A stretch of 64,000 nucleotides of DNA, taken from the NCBI RefSeq assembly GCF_003574035.1, contig NZ_QWKY01000005.1, positions 1 to 64,000 on the forward strand. Reading direction: 5' to 3'. The number at the start of each line of letters is the position of its first letter. The stretch's first letter is position 1. The notes under the pieces were generated by a model. That model was given only the letters and a program-made list of their open reading frames with translations. It had not been told where the DNA came from and made no database searches. This DNA is from Meiothermus hypogaeus. Its GTDB lineage: Bacteria; Deinococcota; Deinococci; Deinococcales; Thermaceae. Below, one piece after another: positions 51,374-60,071 of this stretch. Made by a program: the position numbers and the translations under genes.

Positions 51374-51502
51374 GACATAAATGCAATTTCTCGGTAATCC
51401 AGCACCGAGCCACTATGGAAGCAAGCTTGATTAAGCGGTGCTGCATTCCCTGGTAACAAAACGCTGCCAGGATTTGCTAAATTCTCCTTTGCGAGCCGCC
51501 CC

Positions 51503-52156
51503 ATGCCACTGTTTGGTAATTTCAAATACATCCCTTTTGCCGACTTGATGCCCGCTCTGGTCAAGCGCACCGGGGGTCTGGTGGTGCAAATGCCTTCAGC
51601 GGCAATTGCCCTGGAGGTTAACCAGGGCGCTCTGGTTCGGGCTTATCGCAACCAGGAGCTCTTGAGCCTCGAGCAGGCCAAGGAAATTCTCCTGGATCTG
51701 GTCATGGTGCCCGAGGCTGCTTTCGAGTTTACGGGTCGGCCCATCCAGGCTCGGACAGGCGACCTCAATTATTTCCTGCCCAACATGCTGGTGGATCTGG
51801 TGGCCTTCACCAACGCCCGCCCCACCTACGCCGATCAGTTCATTGACCCCACCACCCGCTTCTGCCGCACCGACAAAAACGGCTACCCAGAGGGCATTCC
51901 CGGGCGCTTTTTGATCGAGGCCAGCTACTGGCTCGAGTCCCCCAAAGGGGCCTCCTCCCACGAACTCTCGAGCCACCTGCGGGTCTCCCTGCAAACGGTG
52001 CTGTACAACCTCTACAGCTTGCGCCAGTCGGGCTACGTGCAAGCGCTGGATGCCTTTCGATTGCAGCAGTTGCCCAGCCAGCCCCAGGGCAAGCCCCACC
52101 AGGGCCTGTGGGGCCGCCTGGCCCGGGGTCTGCGGGGGGGCCTGGAGCGGTCTTGA
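51503..52156 (+). CDS. DUF4388/PatA-like N-terminal domain protein
   Basis: A 217-residue protein. MPLFGNFKYIPFADLMPALVKRTGGLVVQM and LVRAYRNQELLSLEQAKEILLDLV fit the DUF4388 pattern found in gliding and signalling proteins (GxLxxxxLxdLlqll...G.L...). A second half, ASSHELSSHLRVSLQTVLYNLYSLRQSGYV, is a winged-helix-like segment. No phospho-acceptor domain is attached. Likely a regulatory or scaffold protein. Single gene, convergent with alaS. Confidence 0.6.
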   Translation: MPLFGNFKYIPFADLMPALVKRTGGLVVQMPSAAIALEVNQGALVRAYRNQELLSLEQAKEILLDLVMVPEAAFEFTGRPIQARTGDLNYFLPNMLVDLVAFTNARPTYADQFIDPTTRFCRTDKNGYPEGIPGRFLIEASYWLESPKGASSHELSSHLRVSLQTVLYNLYSLRQSGYVQALDAFRLQQLPSQPQGKPHQGLWGRLARGLRGGLERS

Positions 52157-52170
52157 GGGTGTAGTACGCC

Positions 52171-54825
52171 TTACCCCAGCGCTGCCTCGAGCGCCGCAAA
52201 GGCCTTGTCCAGGTCGAAGCCCCCGCCCTGGGCCAGCGCTCCTTTACCGCCGCCGCGCCCCCCGGCGGCCTCCGAGAGCTTTTTCATCACCGCGCCGGCA
52301 TCCAGGCCCTTGCTCTGGGCGGCCTTACCCACCTTGATGACCAGGTTCTGCCCCGACCCCACCGCCACCAGGTCGGCCTTGTGCTTGTCCAGCAGCTCGT
52401 CCGCGGCGCCGCGCAGGGCACCGGCCTCGATGCCCTCGAGCTTCACCGCCAGGTAGGTGTAGCCGTTCGCCTCCTGCAGCCGGGCCCCCGCCGAGCCGCC
52501 CCCAAGCTGGGCTCGAGCCAGCTCCCGCTTGAGCTTCTCAACTTCCTTTTCCCGCGTCTTGAGTTCGTCTTGCAGCTTGCGCACCCGCTCCGGCAGGCTT
52601 TCGGGGGCCGCGCCCAGCTCGCGGGACAAGCCGTTTACCCGATCCAGCATCTCGCGCACGTACCGCACCGCCCCGCTGCCGGTGAGGGCCTCGACCCGCC
52701 GCACCCCCGCTGCCACCGACTCCTCGGCCACAATCACAAAGGCCCCAATCTCGCCGGTGCGCCGCACATGGCAGCCGCCGCACAGCTCCTTGGAGGTCAC
52801 ATTGTCCACCGCGCCCTCCACGCTCACCACCCGCACCACATCGCCGTACTTTTCACCGAACAGGGCCATGGCCCCTTCCTTGCGGGCTTCTTCCAGGGGC
52901 TTGTAGGTGTAGCTAACCGGGAAGTCGGCCTGAATCCAGCGGTTGACCAGCAGCTCGACCCGGGCCAGGTCTTTGGGGGCAATGGGTTCAAACTGGCTGA
53001 AGTCGAAGCGCAGGCGGTCGGGCCCCACGTAGCTCCCCTTTTGCTGGACGTGCGTGCCCAGCACGGCCCGCAGTGCGGCGTGCAGCAGGTGGGTGGCGGT
53101 GTGGTTTTTCTCGGTGTCGTGCCGGTGCGGGTCCACCAGAGCCCGCACCACCGTGCCGGCCTTCAGGGTGCCCTCTTCTACCCGGGCTAGGTGCAAAAAG
53201 ATGCCATCGGGGTTTTTCTGGGTGGTGGAAACCTTGGCCCAGCCCCCTTCCCACTCCAGAATGCCCGCATCCCCCACCTGCCCGCCCCCCTCGGCATAGA
53301 AGGGGGTCTTGTCCAGCACCACCTGCACCTCGGATCCGGCAGGGGCTTCTTGCAGGGTCTGCTCGCCTACCAGCAAGAGCTTGACCTGGGCCTGGGCTTC
53401 CAGGTTCTCGTAGCCCACAAAGTTGGTGCCCCCGTAGTCGGCGGCCAGGGCGGCTAGGGCCTCGTTGGATTTTTTGAAGAGTTCCTTGTCGAAGGCCATG
53501 CGCTGGCGGGCCAGCTCCTGGGCCTCTTCCAGGGCTTTCTCGTAGCCCTCGGTGTCCACCTTGATGCCGCGCTCATCGGCAATCTCCAAGGTGAGGTCGA
53601 GCGGGAAGCCGTAGGTGTCGTAAAGGGTGAAGGCATCCCGGCCCGCAAGGGTGTCGCCCGGCTGCAGGCCGGCCAGCATGCTGTCCAGGCGCTTGATGCC
53701 GCTTTCCAGGGTGCGCAAAAACTGCTCCTCTTCGATTCGGATCTGCTTTTGCACGCTCTCGAGGCTCTCTTTGAGCTCGGGGTAGACCCCGCCCATCACC
53801 TCCGCCACCACCTCGGCCAGCTTGTACATGAAGGGCTCGCGCAGGCCCAGCAGGTAGCCAAAGCGCACCGCCCGGCGCAACAACCGCCGCACCACATAGC
53901 CGCGCCCGGTGTTGGAGAAGTGGGCCCCATCGGCCAAGATGAAGGCCACCGCGCGGGCGTGCTCGGAAATCACCCGGTGCGCCACCGAACCGGGGCCTTC
54001 ATAACTGACGCCGGTCAGCTCCACAATTTTGGCAATCAGGGGCTGGAACTCGTCGGTCTCGTAAAAGTCGGTCACGCCCTGCAAGACCATGGCCACCCGG
54101 GCCAGGCCCATGCCGGTGTCGATGTTGGGCTTGGGCAAAGGTTCCAGGATGCCCCCATCTTTGCGGTCGTACTGGGGGAAAACCAGGTTCCAGATCTCCA
54201 CAAAGCGGTTGGACTCGCGGGTCTCGTAGTAGTCGGCCCAGGTATCGCTGCCAAATGCGGGCCCCCGGTCGTAGTAGATTTCGCTGCAGGGCCCGCAGGG
54301 CCCGTTGGGGCCTTTTGTGGGGGCGTTTTGCGGCCAGAAGTTTTCGTCGGCATCGAAGCGGTGGATTTTTTCCGGGGGCACGCCCACCCGCGTCCAGTGT
54401 TCGAAGGCCTCGTCGTCGTCTTTGTAGATGGTCACGTAGATGCGTTCGGGCTCGAGCCCCAGCCACTTTGGGTCGGTCAGGAACTCCCAGGCCCACTCGA
54501 TGGCCTCTTTTTTGAAGTAGTCGCCAAAGCTGAAGTTGCCCAGCATCTCAAAGACCGTCTGGTGGCGGTTGGTGCGCCCCACGTTCTCGATGTCGCCGGT
54601 GCGCACCGACTTCTGGCAGGTGGTCACCCGATACCACTCGCCCTCGTGGCCGGGAAAAACCGGTTTTTTGCCCAAAAAGTAGGGCTTGAGGGGGGTCATA
54701 CCGGCGTTGATGAAGAGCAGGGTGGGGTCGTCCTGGGGGATTACGCTAAAGCTTGGCAGGCGCAAATGCCCCTTGGACTCGAAGAACTGAAGAAATTTCT
54801 CGCGGATTTCGGCGGTTTTCATCAT
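52171..54825 (-). CDS. alaS: Alanyl-tRNA synthetase
   Basis: An 884-residue class II synthetase of normal length. Motif 1-2 region: HLRLPSFSVIPQDDPTLLFINAG and FEMLGNFSFGDYFKKEAIEWAWEFLT. Editing domain zinc ligands: HTATH (about 575-579) and CGGCH (about 681-685). The C-Ala oligomerisation domain ends the protein with RGGGKGALAQGGGFDLDKAF. The start MMKTAEIREKFLQFFESKGH follows GAGAGG. Repeat copy F ends only nine bases upstream, so the whole mRNA leader, and perhaps the promoter, comes from the repeat. Confidence 0.96.
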   Translation of the reverse strand: MMKTAEIREKFLQFFESKGHLRLPSFSVIPQDDPTLLFINAGMTPLKPYFLGKKPVFPGHEGEWYRVTTCQKSVRTGDIENVGRTNRHQTVFEMLGNFSFGDYFKKEAIEWAWEFLTDPKWLGLEPERIYVTIYKDDDEAFEHWTRVGVPPEKIHRFDADENFWPQNAPTKGPNGPCGPCSEIYYDRGPAFGSDTWADYYETRESNRFVEIWNLVFPQYDRKDGGILEPLPKPNIDTGMGLARVAMVLQGVTDFYETDEFQPLIAKIVELTGVSYEGPGSVAHRVISEHARAVAFILADGAHFSNTGRGYVVRRLLRRAVRFGYLLGLREPFMYKLAEVVAEVMGGVYPELKESLESVQKQIRIEEEQFLRTLESGIKRLDSMLAGLQPGDTLAGRDAFTLYDTYGFPLDLTLEIADERGIKVDTEGYEKALEEAQELARQRMAFDKELFKKSNEALAALAADYGGTNFVGYENLEAQAQVKLLLVGEQTLQEAPAGSEVQVVLDKTPFYAEGGGQVGDAGILEWEGGWAKVSTTQKNPDGIFLHLARVEEGTLKAGTVVRALVDPHRHDTEKNHTATHLLHAALRAVLGTHVQQKGSYVGPDRLRFDFSQFEPIAPKDLARVELLVNRWIQADFPVSYTYKPLEEARKEGAMALFGEKYGDVVRVVSVEGAVDNVTSKELCGGCHVRRTGEIGAFVIVAEESVAAGVRRVEALTGSGAVRYVREMLDRVNGLSRELGAAPESLPERVRKLQDELKTREKEVEKLKRELARAQLGGGSAGARLQEANGYTYLAVKLEGIEAGALRGAADELLDKHKADLVAVGSGQNLVIKVGKAAQSKGLDAGAVMKKLSEAAGGRGGGKGALAQGGGFDLDKAFAALEAALG

Positions 54826-54833
54826 GGCCTCTC

Positions 54834-54960
54834 ATACCAGATTCGGTTAGTTCGTCACCAAAGGGTGACGAACTAACCCGACCGAAGGGAGTGCTCTAGG
54901 ATTCAAAAAGACAGCCTCTGGTTTTTTTGGTTTTGTAAACTGTCTTTTTGAATCCGGTAT
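54834..54960 (+). repeat. MITE-like repeat, copy F (no 38-bp unit)
   Basis: A 127-bp compact copy with both intact ends (ATACCAGATTCGG and GAATCCGGTAT), the first hairpin GTTCGTCACC-AAAG-GGTGACGAAC and the end hairpin, but no 38-bp unit and no middle block. It lies between the divergent alaS and GMP-reductase-like genes, nine bases from the alaS start codon. Confidence 0.9.
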
Positions 54961-55073
54961 CAAACCCATTCAGCATAAAAAATGATACCCCGCCAGGCAA
55001 ACCCCCGCCGCCCCCTTCAAAGCGAAGGGTAGGGCAAGGGCGGCATGTCCTCGTTGGAAGCCGGGCTCTTTGG

Positions 55074-55079
55074 TAGAAT
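55074..55079 (+). promoter_or_regulatory. Leaderless-type -10 box for the gene at 55088
   Basis: TAGAAT ends eight bases before the GTG at 55088. Confidence 0.5.
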
Positions 55080-55087
55080 ACCCTTTC

Positions 55088-56200
55088 GTGAACTACGGCA
55101 TTTTCGACGATATCGCCCAGGCCGCCCTGGAAAAAACCCAGGCCGATCTGGCCCGGTATCCCTATGAACGCTTCGAAACCTATTACACCTTCGCCGACAA
55201 AACCATCATCCCCACCTTCCTGACCCAGCCAGTCTCGCGCACCCAGGTCAGTACCCGGCAGTTGTTCTACACCACCCGCGGCACCCTGGAGCTCTTCCCC
55301 GCCTTTGGGGCCTCCATGAGCATGATGCGCAGCCGCTTCGCCCGCGACGTGTGGGACGAGGGCAATGGGGGGGTACATATTTTGCCCAGAGTAGGGCTAT
55401 CCGACGACGAACGCCTTGCAGATGTACGGGCCAGCGCTCCCGCCTTGGTGGGGGCGGCGCTCGGCATTAACGAGAAAGAAGAATTCCTGGCCGAACTCTT
55501 CGCGGAACCCAACCTGATTTTCGCTTCGATTGACATTGCCCACGGGGCCAATGCAGCAGTGCTGCCGGTGCTGCACAAGATTCGCGGGTTGGGCCTCGAC
55601 AGCGGTATCATCCTGGGCAATGTGGGCTCCATCGAGGGCTTTGCCTATGCCTACTGGCTGATGAAGCTCTCGGGCTTCCGGCACTTCATCCTCAAGGTGG
55701 GGGTGGGGCCGGGTTCGGTCTGCACCACACGCATCAACACCGGCGTGGGGGTGGGGCAGCTTTCGTTGCTGGAAGAAATACGTCGGTTCCAGTCGGTGGT
55801 GGGCTATACCGACGCGCAGATTATTGCCGATGGTGGGGTGAACAGCTCGGGCGACTTCGTGAAGGCCCTGGCCTACAGCGACGGGGTGATGATGGGCAAG
55901 TTCTTTGCTTCCGGCAGCTTCGAGGACGAGGTTCTGATCAAAAAAGACGGGCACCTCGAGGGTGTGCTGCTCTATGGCATGGCCTCCTCCCTGGTGACCG
56001 AAAAGCGCAACTTCATCGAGGGCTCCTCGCAGACCCTGCGGGCCTTCCACCACACCGCTCAGGAAGCCATTGCCCGCCTGCGCGAGGGCTTGCAAAGCGC
56101 CATGACCTACGTCAACGCCACCAACCTGACCGAGTTCAGGGGCAACGTGCGTTTTGCCAGGAACTCGGCGGCGGCCATCGCCGAGGCCGGGGTGCACTAA
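55088..56200 (+). CDS. GMP reductase-like enzyme (IMPDH/GMPR family)
   Basis: About 370 residues, a TIM barrel without CBS domains. The catalytic loop is GVGPGSVCTTRINTGVGVGQ with the active-site Cys, phosphate-binding IIADGGVNSSGDFVKAL and GVMMGKFFA. The flap region LLYGMASSLVTEKRNFIEGS resembles GMP reductase (YGMSS) more than IMP dehydrogenase. Expected reaction: NADPH-dependent GMP to IMP. The N-terminus (FDDIAQAALEKTQADLARYP) is unlike typical GuaC, so this may be a divergent subgroup. GTG 55088 chosen over TTG 55070 because of the -10 box. Confidence 0.78.
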   Translation: MNYGIFDDIAQAALEKTQADLARYPYERFETYYTFADKTIIPTFLTQPVSRTQVSTRQLFYTTRGTLELFPAFGASMSMMRSRFARDVWDEGNGGVHILPRVGLSDDERLADVRASAPALVGAALGINEKEEFLAELFAEPNLIFASIDIAHGANAAVLPVLHKIRGLGLDSGIILGNVGSIEGFAYAYWLMKLSGFRHFILKVGVGPGSVCTTRINTGVGVGQLSLLEEIRRFQSVVGYTDAQIIADGGVNSSGDFVKALAYSDGVMMGKFFASGSFEDEVLIKKDGHLEGVLLYGMASSLVTEKRNFIEGSSQTLRAFHHTAQEAIARLREGLQSAMTYVNATNLTEFRGNVRFARNSAAAIAEAGVH

Positions 56201-56479
56201 TCAGCCGTCGGTCTGCTCCAGGCCATAAATCCCCAGGTACCGCTGGATTCTTGCCTCCAGCGTCGGCAATGGCGCAACCTCGCCGCAAACCCAGTCTGGG
56301 GTGTAGTTGCGGCAGACTTGCGGGCGCGAAGGGTAGATGGTGCACGCGCACCCGGCGTTCAGGTGTTTGCAGGGCACGCCCAGGGGCTTTTGCAAGGCGC
56401 TGATGTCGGGAGCGGCACAGCAGGCCCCGCACAGGGTGCATTCCTGGCGCCAGAAGCTAGAAGGATAAACCGGGTTCAT
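56201..56479 (-). CDS. YkgJ-type CxxCxxCC protein
   Basis: A 92-residue cysteine-rich protein. ECTLCGACCAAPDISAL and PCKHLNAGCACTIYPSRPQVCRNY match the YkgJ/UPF0153 metal-cluster family (CxxCGxCC...PCxxL...CxIYxxRPxxCR). Presumably binds zinc or an iron-sulfur cluster; the function is not known. The ATG overlaps the DinB stop (ATGA), so the two are translated together. Longer in-frame starts would read through the DinB gene and are not credible. Confidence 0.85.
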   Translation of the reverse strand: MNPVYPSSFWRQECTLCGACCAAPDISALQKPLGVPCKHLNAGCACTIYPSRPQVCRNYTPDWVCGEVAPLPTLEARIQRYLGIYGLEQTDG

Positions 56480-56949
56480 CGGGCCTGCTGCAATACCTCG
56501 CGAATGCGCCAGAAAGCCAGGTAAAGGTGGTGGGCCTCGTGCACCAGGAAGAGCTCGAGCCACTCCCGCAGGGGCATCGGGCCCGCTGCGCTGTGGATGC
56601 CCACCCGCTCCAGCTGGGCTTCGCTCAGGGCAGCGACTTGCTGATTGAGCTGGGCCCGCAGCTCTTTGAGTTCGGCCAGTACCTCTTGGGGCGAGCGTTC
56701 TACCAGCAACAAAAAGGCCGGTTCGGTGTCGGGTTTGAGCCGCTCGATCAGGGGGGCCTCTTCCTGCAGGATGCGGGCCATGCGATCCTGGGTGACCAGG
56801 GTAAAGTGGGCCAGGTGAGCGAAGTTCTCGTGGGCCGACCACTTCTCGGGCTGGCTGCGCTGGCGCAGTTGCTCGGGGGTCGCTTTGCCCAAAATTTGCG
56901 GTAGTCCGGCCAACGAGACCTCAAAACGGTTGAGCAGGGTGTTTTGCAT
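56476..56949 (-). CDS. DinB-family protein
   Basis: A 157-residue four-helix bundle of the DinB/YfiT superfamily with the three metal-binding histidines: HENFAHLAHF (about 40-49) and FLVHEAHHLYLAF (about 135-147). Members are metal-dependent thiol transferases or of unknown function. TAAGCT six bases before the ATG suggests a leaderless start. Coupled to the YkgJ-type gene downstream. Confidence 0.85.
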   Translation of the reverse strand: MQNTLLNRFEVSLAGLPQILGKATPEQLRQRSQPEKWSAHENFAHLAHFTLVTQDRMARILQEEAPLIERLKPDTEPAFLLLVERSPQEVLAELKELRAQLNQQVAALSEAQLERVGIHSAAGPMPLREWLELFLVHEAHHLYLAFWRIREVLQQAR

Positions 56950-56955
56950 GTCTCT

Positions 56956-56961
56956 AGCTTA
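56956..56961 (-). promoter_or_regulatory. Leaderless-type -10 box for the DinB gene
   Basis: TAAGCT on the minus strand ends six bases before the ATG at 56949. Confidence 0.5.
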
Positions 56962-57039
56962 TGGCAAATGGTAGCCTTGCAGGACACTTTGTCGCAAACA
57001 CACCGGGGCACATACCCCACTTTTTTCAGCATTTGCGGT

Positions 57040-57045
57040 TATCCT
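57040..57045 (+). promoter_or_regulatory. Leaderless-type -10 box for the ABC permease
   Basis: TATCCT ends seven bases before the GTG at 57053; an ATG at 57047 lies only one base after it and is thus unlikely to be the start. Confidence 0.45.
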
Positions 57046-57052
57046 GATGGGC

Positions 57053-58192
57053 GTGGAAGTTCTGGCACTGGTCTATCGCAACCTGCGGGCGCGGCCCATT
57101 CGCAGCATTCTGACCCTGCTGGGAATTGTGGTCTCGACAGCCTCGATGGTGCTTTTCTTGTCGTTCGGAGAGGGGCTGCGCAAGGCCCTGGGGGCGGAGT
57201 TGTCCAATGTGGGGCCGGCCATTCTGGTGCTTCCCGAAGGCGTGGAGGCCATCAGTCCCGGCTACCCGGAGTTGCGCCCCGACACCTTAAGGCAGATTCA
57301 ATCTGTGGCGGCAGAACTGGGCATCACCCAGGTGATTCCCACAGCCACTTTTGCCCGGGGGGGCTTTGACCCCTCGAGCAGTTTCATCTTTCAGGGCCTG
57401 CCCCAGGGGTTCGGGCCCAAAGACCTCTATCCCAACATTCAGCTCGAGTCCGGCAGCCCCACCCCCGGCGTGGCCGGCGCGGTGGTGGGTGGGGGCATTG
57501 CCCAGCGCAACAACCTTTCGCTGGGGAAGACCTTGCGGCTCAGTCCACACGTTTCGCTCAAGGTGGTGGGGGTGCTACAGAAGACCGGTGGCATTACCGA
57601 CAGCTTCGTCTTTGTTCCTATAAAGTCGGTGCAGGCCGTGCTCAATACCGAAAACTACACCTCGATTCTGGTCTCCATAGACCCGGGTCGTCGGGCGGAA
57701 GAGGTGGCCCGCGGGCTTAAGGAAAAAATCGCTGGCGTGGAAGCACAAACCGCAGGCGATGTCTTGCGCTTTGCCGAGCGGGCGGTGCGGATTTCCGACC
57801 TGGTGCGCTTTGGCATCAGCCTGGTGGCGCTGGTGGTGGGCGGTCTGCTGGTGGCCAACACGGTCATGATGTCGGTCTACGAGCGCATCCGCGAGTTCGG
57901 CCTGATGCGGGCTTTGGGGGCCAAGCGGGACTTCATTTTTGGCCTGGTGCTGCTGGAAGCCTTGCTGCTGGGCGTGGTGGGGGGGATGCTGGGCCTGGTG
58001 CTGGGGCAGGCGGCCTCGGGGCTGGTCAACTGGTACACCGGGCGTGAGGTGGGTATTGCCCTCTCGGCCGTCACCTTCCGCCTGGCCAGTTTTTCCCTGC
58101 TGGTGGCGGTGGTGCTGGGGCTTCTGGCCGGGTTTTTGCCGGCCCGCACCGCCAGCCGCCTGAAGGTGGTCGAGGCGTTGGGGAGGGTGTGA
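57053..58192 (+). CDS. ABC transporter permease, FtsX/MacB type
   Basis: About 379 residues. N-terminal helix [22 protein letters not shown], a periplasmic domain of about 200 residues, then three helices with [23 protein letters not shown] (FtsX signature) and the ending [19 protein letters not shown]. Paralogue of the permease at 17232 but with a smaller periplasmic part. It overlaps its ATPase gene by one base. No adaptor gene lies beside it, suggesting lipid or peptide release rather than a tripartite pump. Confidence 0.9.
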   Translation: MEVLALVYRNLRARPIRSILTLLGIVVSTASMVLFLSFGEGLRKALGAELSNVGPAILVLPEGVEAISPGYPELRPDTLRQIQSVAAELGITQVIPTATFARGGFDPSSSFIFQGLPQGFGPKDLYPNIQLESGSPTPGVAGAVVGGGIAQRNNLSLGKTLRLSPHVSLKVVGVLQKTGGITDSFVFVPIKSVQAVLNTENYTSILVSIDPGRRAEEVARGLKEKIAGVEAQTAGDVLRFAERAVRISDLVRFGISLVALVVGGLLVANTVMMSVYERIREFGLMRALGAKRDFIFGLVLLEALLLGVVGGMLGLVLGQAASGLVNWYTGREVGIALSAVTFRLASFSLLVAVVLGLLAGFLPARTASRLKVVEALGRV

Positions 58193-58902
58193 TGCTCGAG
58201 GCCATTAATCTGCACAAGCGCTACCACCAGGGCGAGATTGACGTGGTGGCGGTGGATCACTTCAGCTACCGTTTTCCTGCGGGCTTGACCGCCATTGTGG
58301 GGCCCTCGGGTTCGGGCAAGACCACCCTCCTGAACCTGCTGGCGGGCTTCGACGTGCCCAGCGAAGGCGAGGTACGGCTCGATACCACCCCGCTTTCGAC
58401 CCTCTCCGAGGATGGCCGCTCGGAAGTGCGCCTGAAGCATATGGGCTTTGTGTTTCAGCAGTGGAACCTGATTCCCACCCTGACCGCCCTGGAAAACGTG
58501 GCCTTCCCCATGATGCTGGCAGGTGTTGGCCTCAAGGAGCGCACCGCCAGGGCCGCCCATCTGCTGCAAGCCGTGGGGCTGGGCCAGCGGGGTAAGCACC
58601 TGCCCAGCAAGCTCTCGGGCGGCGAGCAACAGCGGGTAGCCATTGCCCGTGCCCTGGCCCTGAACCCACCCATCCTGTTTGCCGACGAGCCCACCGGCAA
58701 CCTCGACTCGGTTTCGGGGGCCCTGGTGGTGGATTTGCTTTTGCAGCAGGCCCAGGAAGGCCGCACGGTGGTTCTGGTCACGCACGACCTCGAGCTTGCC
58801 CGCAAGGCCGAGCGCATCCTGCACCTCAAGGACGGCAGGCTCTTGCGGGTGGAAGAGATGGCCCGGGAAGCCACACCGCCGACCGCCAGAGAACCTGTCT
58901 AG
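58192..58902 (+). CDS. ABC transporter ATPase, MacB/LolD type
   Basis: A 236-residue nucleotide-binding protein: Walker [36 protein letters not shown], signature LSGGEQQRVAIARAL, Walker [14 protein letters not shown] and switch VTHDLELA. The ATG shares its A with the permease stop TGA, so translation is coupled. It works with the permease at 57053. Confidence 0.94.
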   Translation: MLEAINLHKRYHQGEIDVVAVDHFSYRFPAGLTAIVGPSGSGKTTLLNLLAGFDVPSEGEVRLDTTPLSTLSEDGRSEVRLKHMGFVFQQWNLIPTLTALENVAFPMMLAGVGLKERTARAAHLLQAVGLGQRGKHLPSKLSGGEQQRVAIARALALNPPILFADEPTGNLDSVSGALVVDLLLQQAQEGRTVVLVTHDLELARKAERILHLKDGRLLRVEEMAREATPPTAREPV

Positions 58903-58946
58903 GCGTGGTTGCCCCAGGTGGGGGAACCGCCACCCACGAGGTAATC

Positions 58947-59489
58947 ATGTCCCCAGAAACAAAAAAGCTCCTTCTGCTCCTGAAAACCCGCTTCGAGCAA
59001 CACCCCCACCGCCACCCTGGGCTAAAGTGGGCCGCCATAGCAGAACGGCTCCAGGCCCAGCCCCACAAGCTGGCCTCGCTGCTGCAAATGGAAAACACTG
59101 GCGGGGAGCCGGATGTGGTGGGCTACGACGCAACGAGCGATGCGTTTTTGTTCTTCGACTGCTCGCCCGAAAGCCCCAAAGGTCGCCGCAGCCTCTGCTA
59201 CGACCGCGCCGCCCTCGAGGCCCGCAAACACAACAAACCGGCGGGCTCGGCCCTGGAGATGGCTGCCGCCATGGGCCTCGAGCTGCTGACCGAAGAGCAG
59301 TACCGGGCCCTGCAGCAACTGGGCTCCTTCGATACCAAGACCTCGAGCTGGCTACAAACCCCCGACCCCATCCGAAAACTTGGCGGGGCCCTCTTTGGCG
59401 ACCGCCGCTACAACCGCGTGTTCGTGTACCACAACGGGGCCGAGTCCTACTACGCCGCGAGGGGCTTTCGCGGCTGTTTGCGTGTGTAA
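58947..59489 (+). CDS. DUF4256-family protein
   Basis: About 180 residues from the ATG at 58947, preceded by GAGG. HPGLKWAAIAERLQAQPHKLASLLQME, then GGEPDVVGYD, FFDCSPESPKGRRSLCYDR, GLELLTEEQYRALQQLGSFDTKTSSWL and GALFGDRRYNRVFVYHNGAESYYAARGFRG follow the DUF4256 pattern closely. No catalytic assignment is known to me. It starts 44 bases after the ABC ATPase and ends next to the tRNA-Leu gene. Confidence 0.85.
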   Translation: MSPETKKLLLLLKTRFEQHPHRHPGLKWAAIAERLQAQPHKLASLLQMENTGGEPDVVGYDATSDAFLFFDCSPESPKGRRSLCYDRAALEARKHNKPAGSALEMAAAMGLELLTEEQYRALQQLGSFDTKTSSWLQTPDPIRKLGGALFGDRRYNRVFVYHNGAESYYAARGFRGCLRV

Positions 59490-59497
59490 CTGTTTGC

Positions 59498-59584
59498 TGG
59501 TGCCGGGAGCGGGACTTGAACCCGCACAGGCTTGCGCCCGCTACCCCCTCAAGATAGTGTGTCTACCAGTTCCACCATCCCGGC
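59498..59584 (-). tRNA. tRNA-Leu (GAG)
   Basis: An 87-base minus-strand tRNA with encoded CCA. The acceptor stem GCCGGGA / TCCCGGC, D-loop TGGTGGAACTGGTAGACAC, anticodon arm CTATC-TTGAGGG-GGTAG (anticodon GAG), a long variable arm as expected for leucine, and T arm GCGGG-TTCAAGT-CCCGC are all present. Confidence 0.96.
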
Positions 59585-60071
59585 AGGCAAACATTAGGTT
59601 AGTCGGGCTTGGGACGCTTGTCAAGGAGACCTTCCCAGTGCCGGTGCAGCCCCGACAAAACCCCTCGCCCCACCCCAAGCCGCACCCGGCCAGCCCCCGT
59701 TACAATAGGCGTTATCCACCCTTTAGCCCCCACAAATGCTGTCGCAACCGCACCCCCTTGTTGCCCAAAGCGCACAAAAACGCCCATTGCCACACAATGG
59801 AAGCAACTTCCAAAAATGACCCATTATGTTTTGCGCAAAATGCTATAATGCACATGTCGAGCTTTTCGACGGTGCTTCTTGAAAACCAGAACGTGCGATG
59901 AAAAAGGCAAACCTGCGCTATAAAAAATCCAAAAGTGCGGATTTGTAAGCATTCATCGCAAAAACTGCCATTTTCTACGCAGTTATCCACAGGCACCTGT
60001 GGATAACTCGCTTTTCTCATAAATACCCCCCTCCAGACCCCTGTACAGGACGAGGTTTAACGGGGTATGCT
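59585..60071 (+). promoter_or_regulatory. CRISPR leader region
   Basis: No gene. AT content rises towards the array. An extended -10 promoter TGCTATAAT (59841-59849) points at the array and lies about 220 bases before the first repeat. The region also holds DnaA-type boxes (separate entry) and a TACAAT at about 59700. The repeats' 3' end (ATTGCAAC) faces right, which agrees with a leader on this side. Confidence 0.55.
59982..60007. promoter_or_regulatory. Inverted pair of DnaA boxes
   Basis: TTATCCACA (59983-59991) and its inverse TGTGGATAA (59998-60006) form a palindrome with 12-base arms and two central bases. Both match the canonical DnaA box exactly. A third, one-mismatch box TTATCCACC lies at 59712-59720. 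Confidence 0.7.

Noticed and set aside
54834-54960. A T-box or alanine-responsive leader for alaS
   Set aside because: The hairpins are those of the dispersed repeat and no T-box sequence is present.
56201-56842. A 213-residue minus-strand protein including the YkgJ-type domain
   Set aside because: The first 120 residues are an out-of-frame reading of the DinB gene; the real start is the ATG at 56479.
59700-60010. A chromosomal replication origin
   Set aside because: Only two perfect DnaA boxes and one near-match, and no dnaA, dnaN or rpmH gene nearby. Reported only as DnaA boxes.
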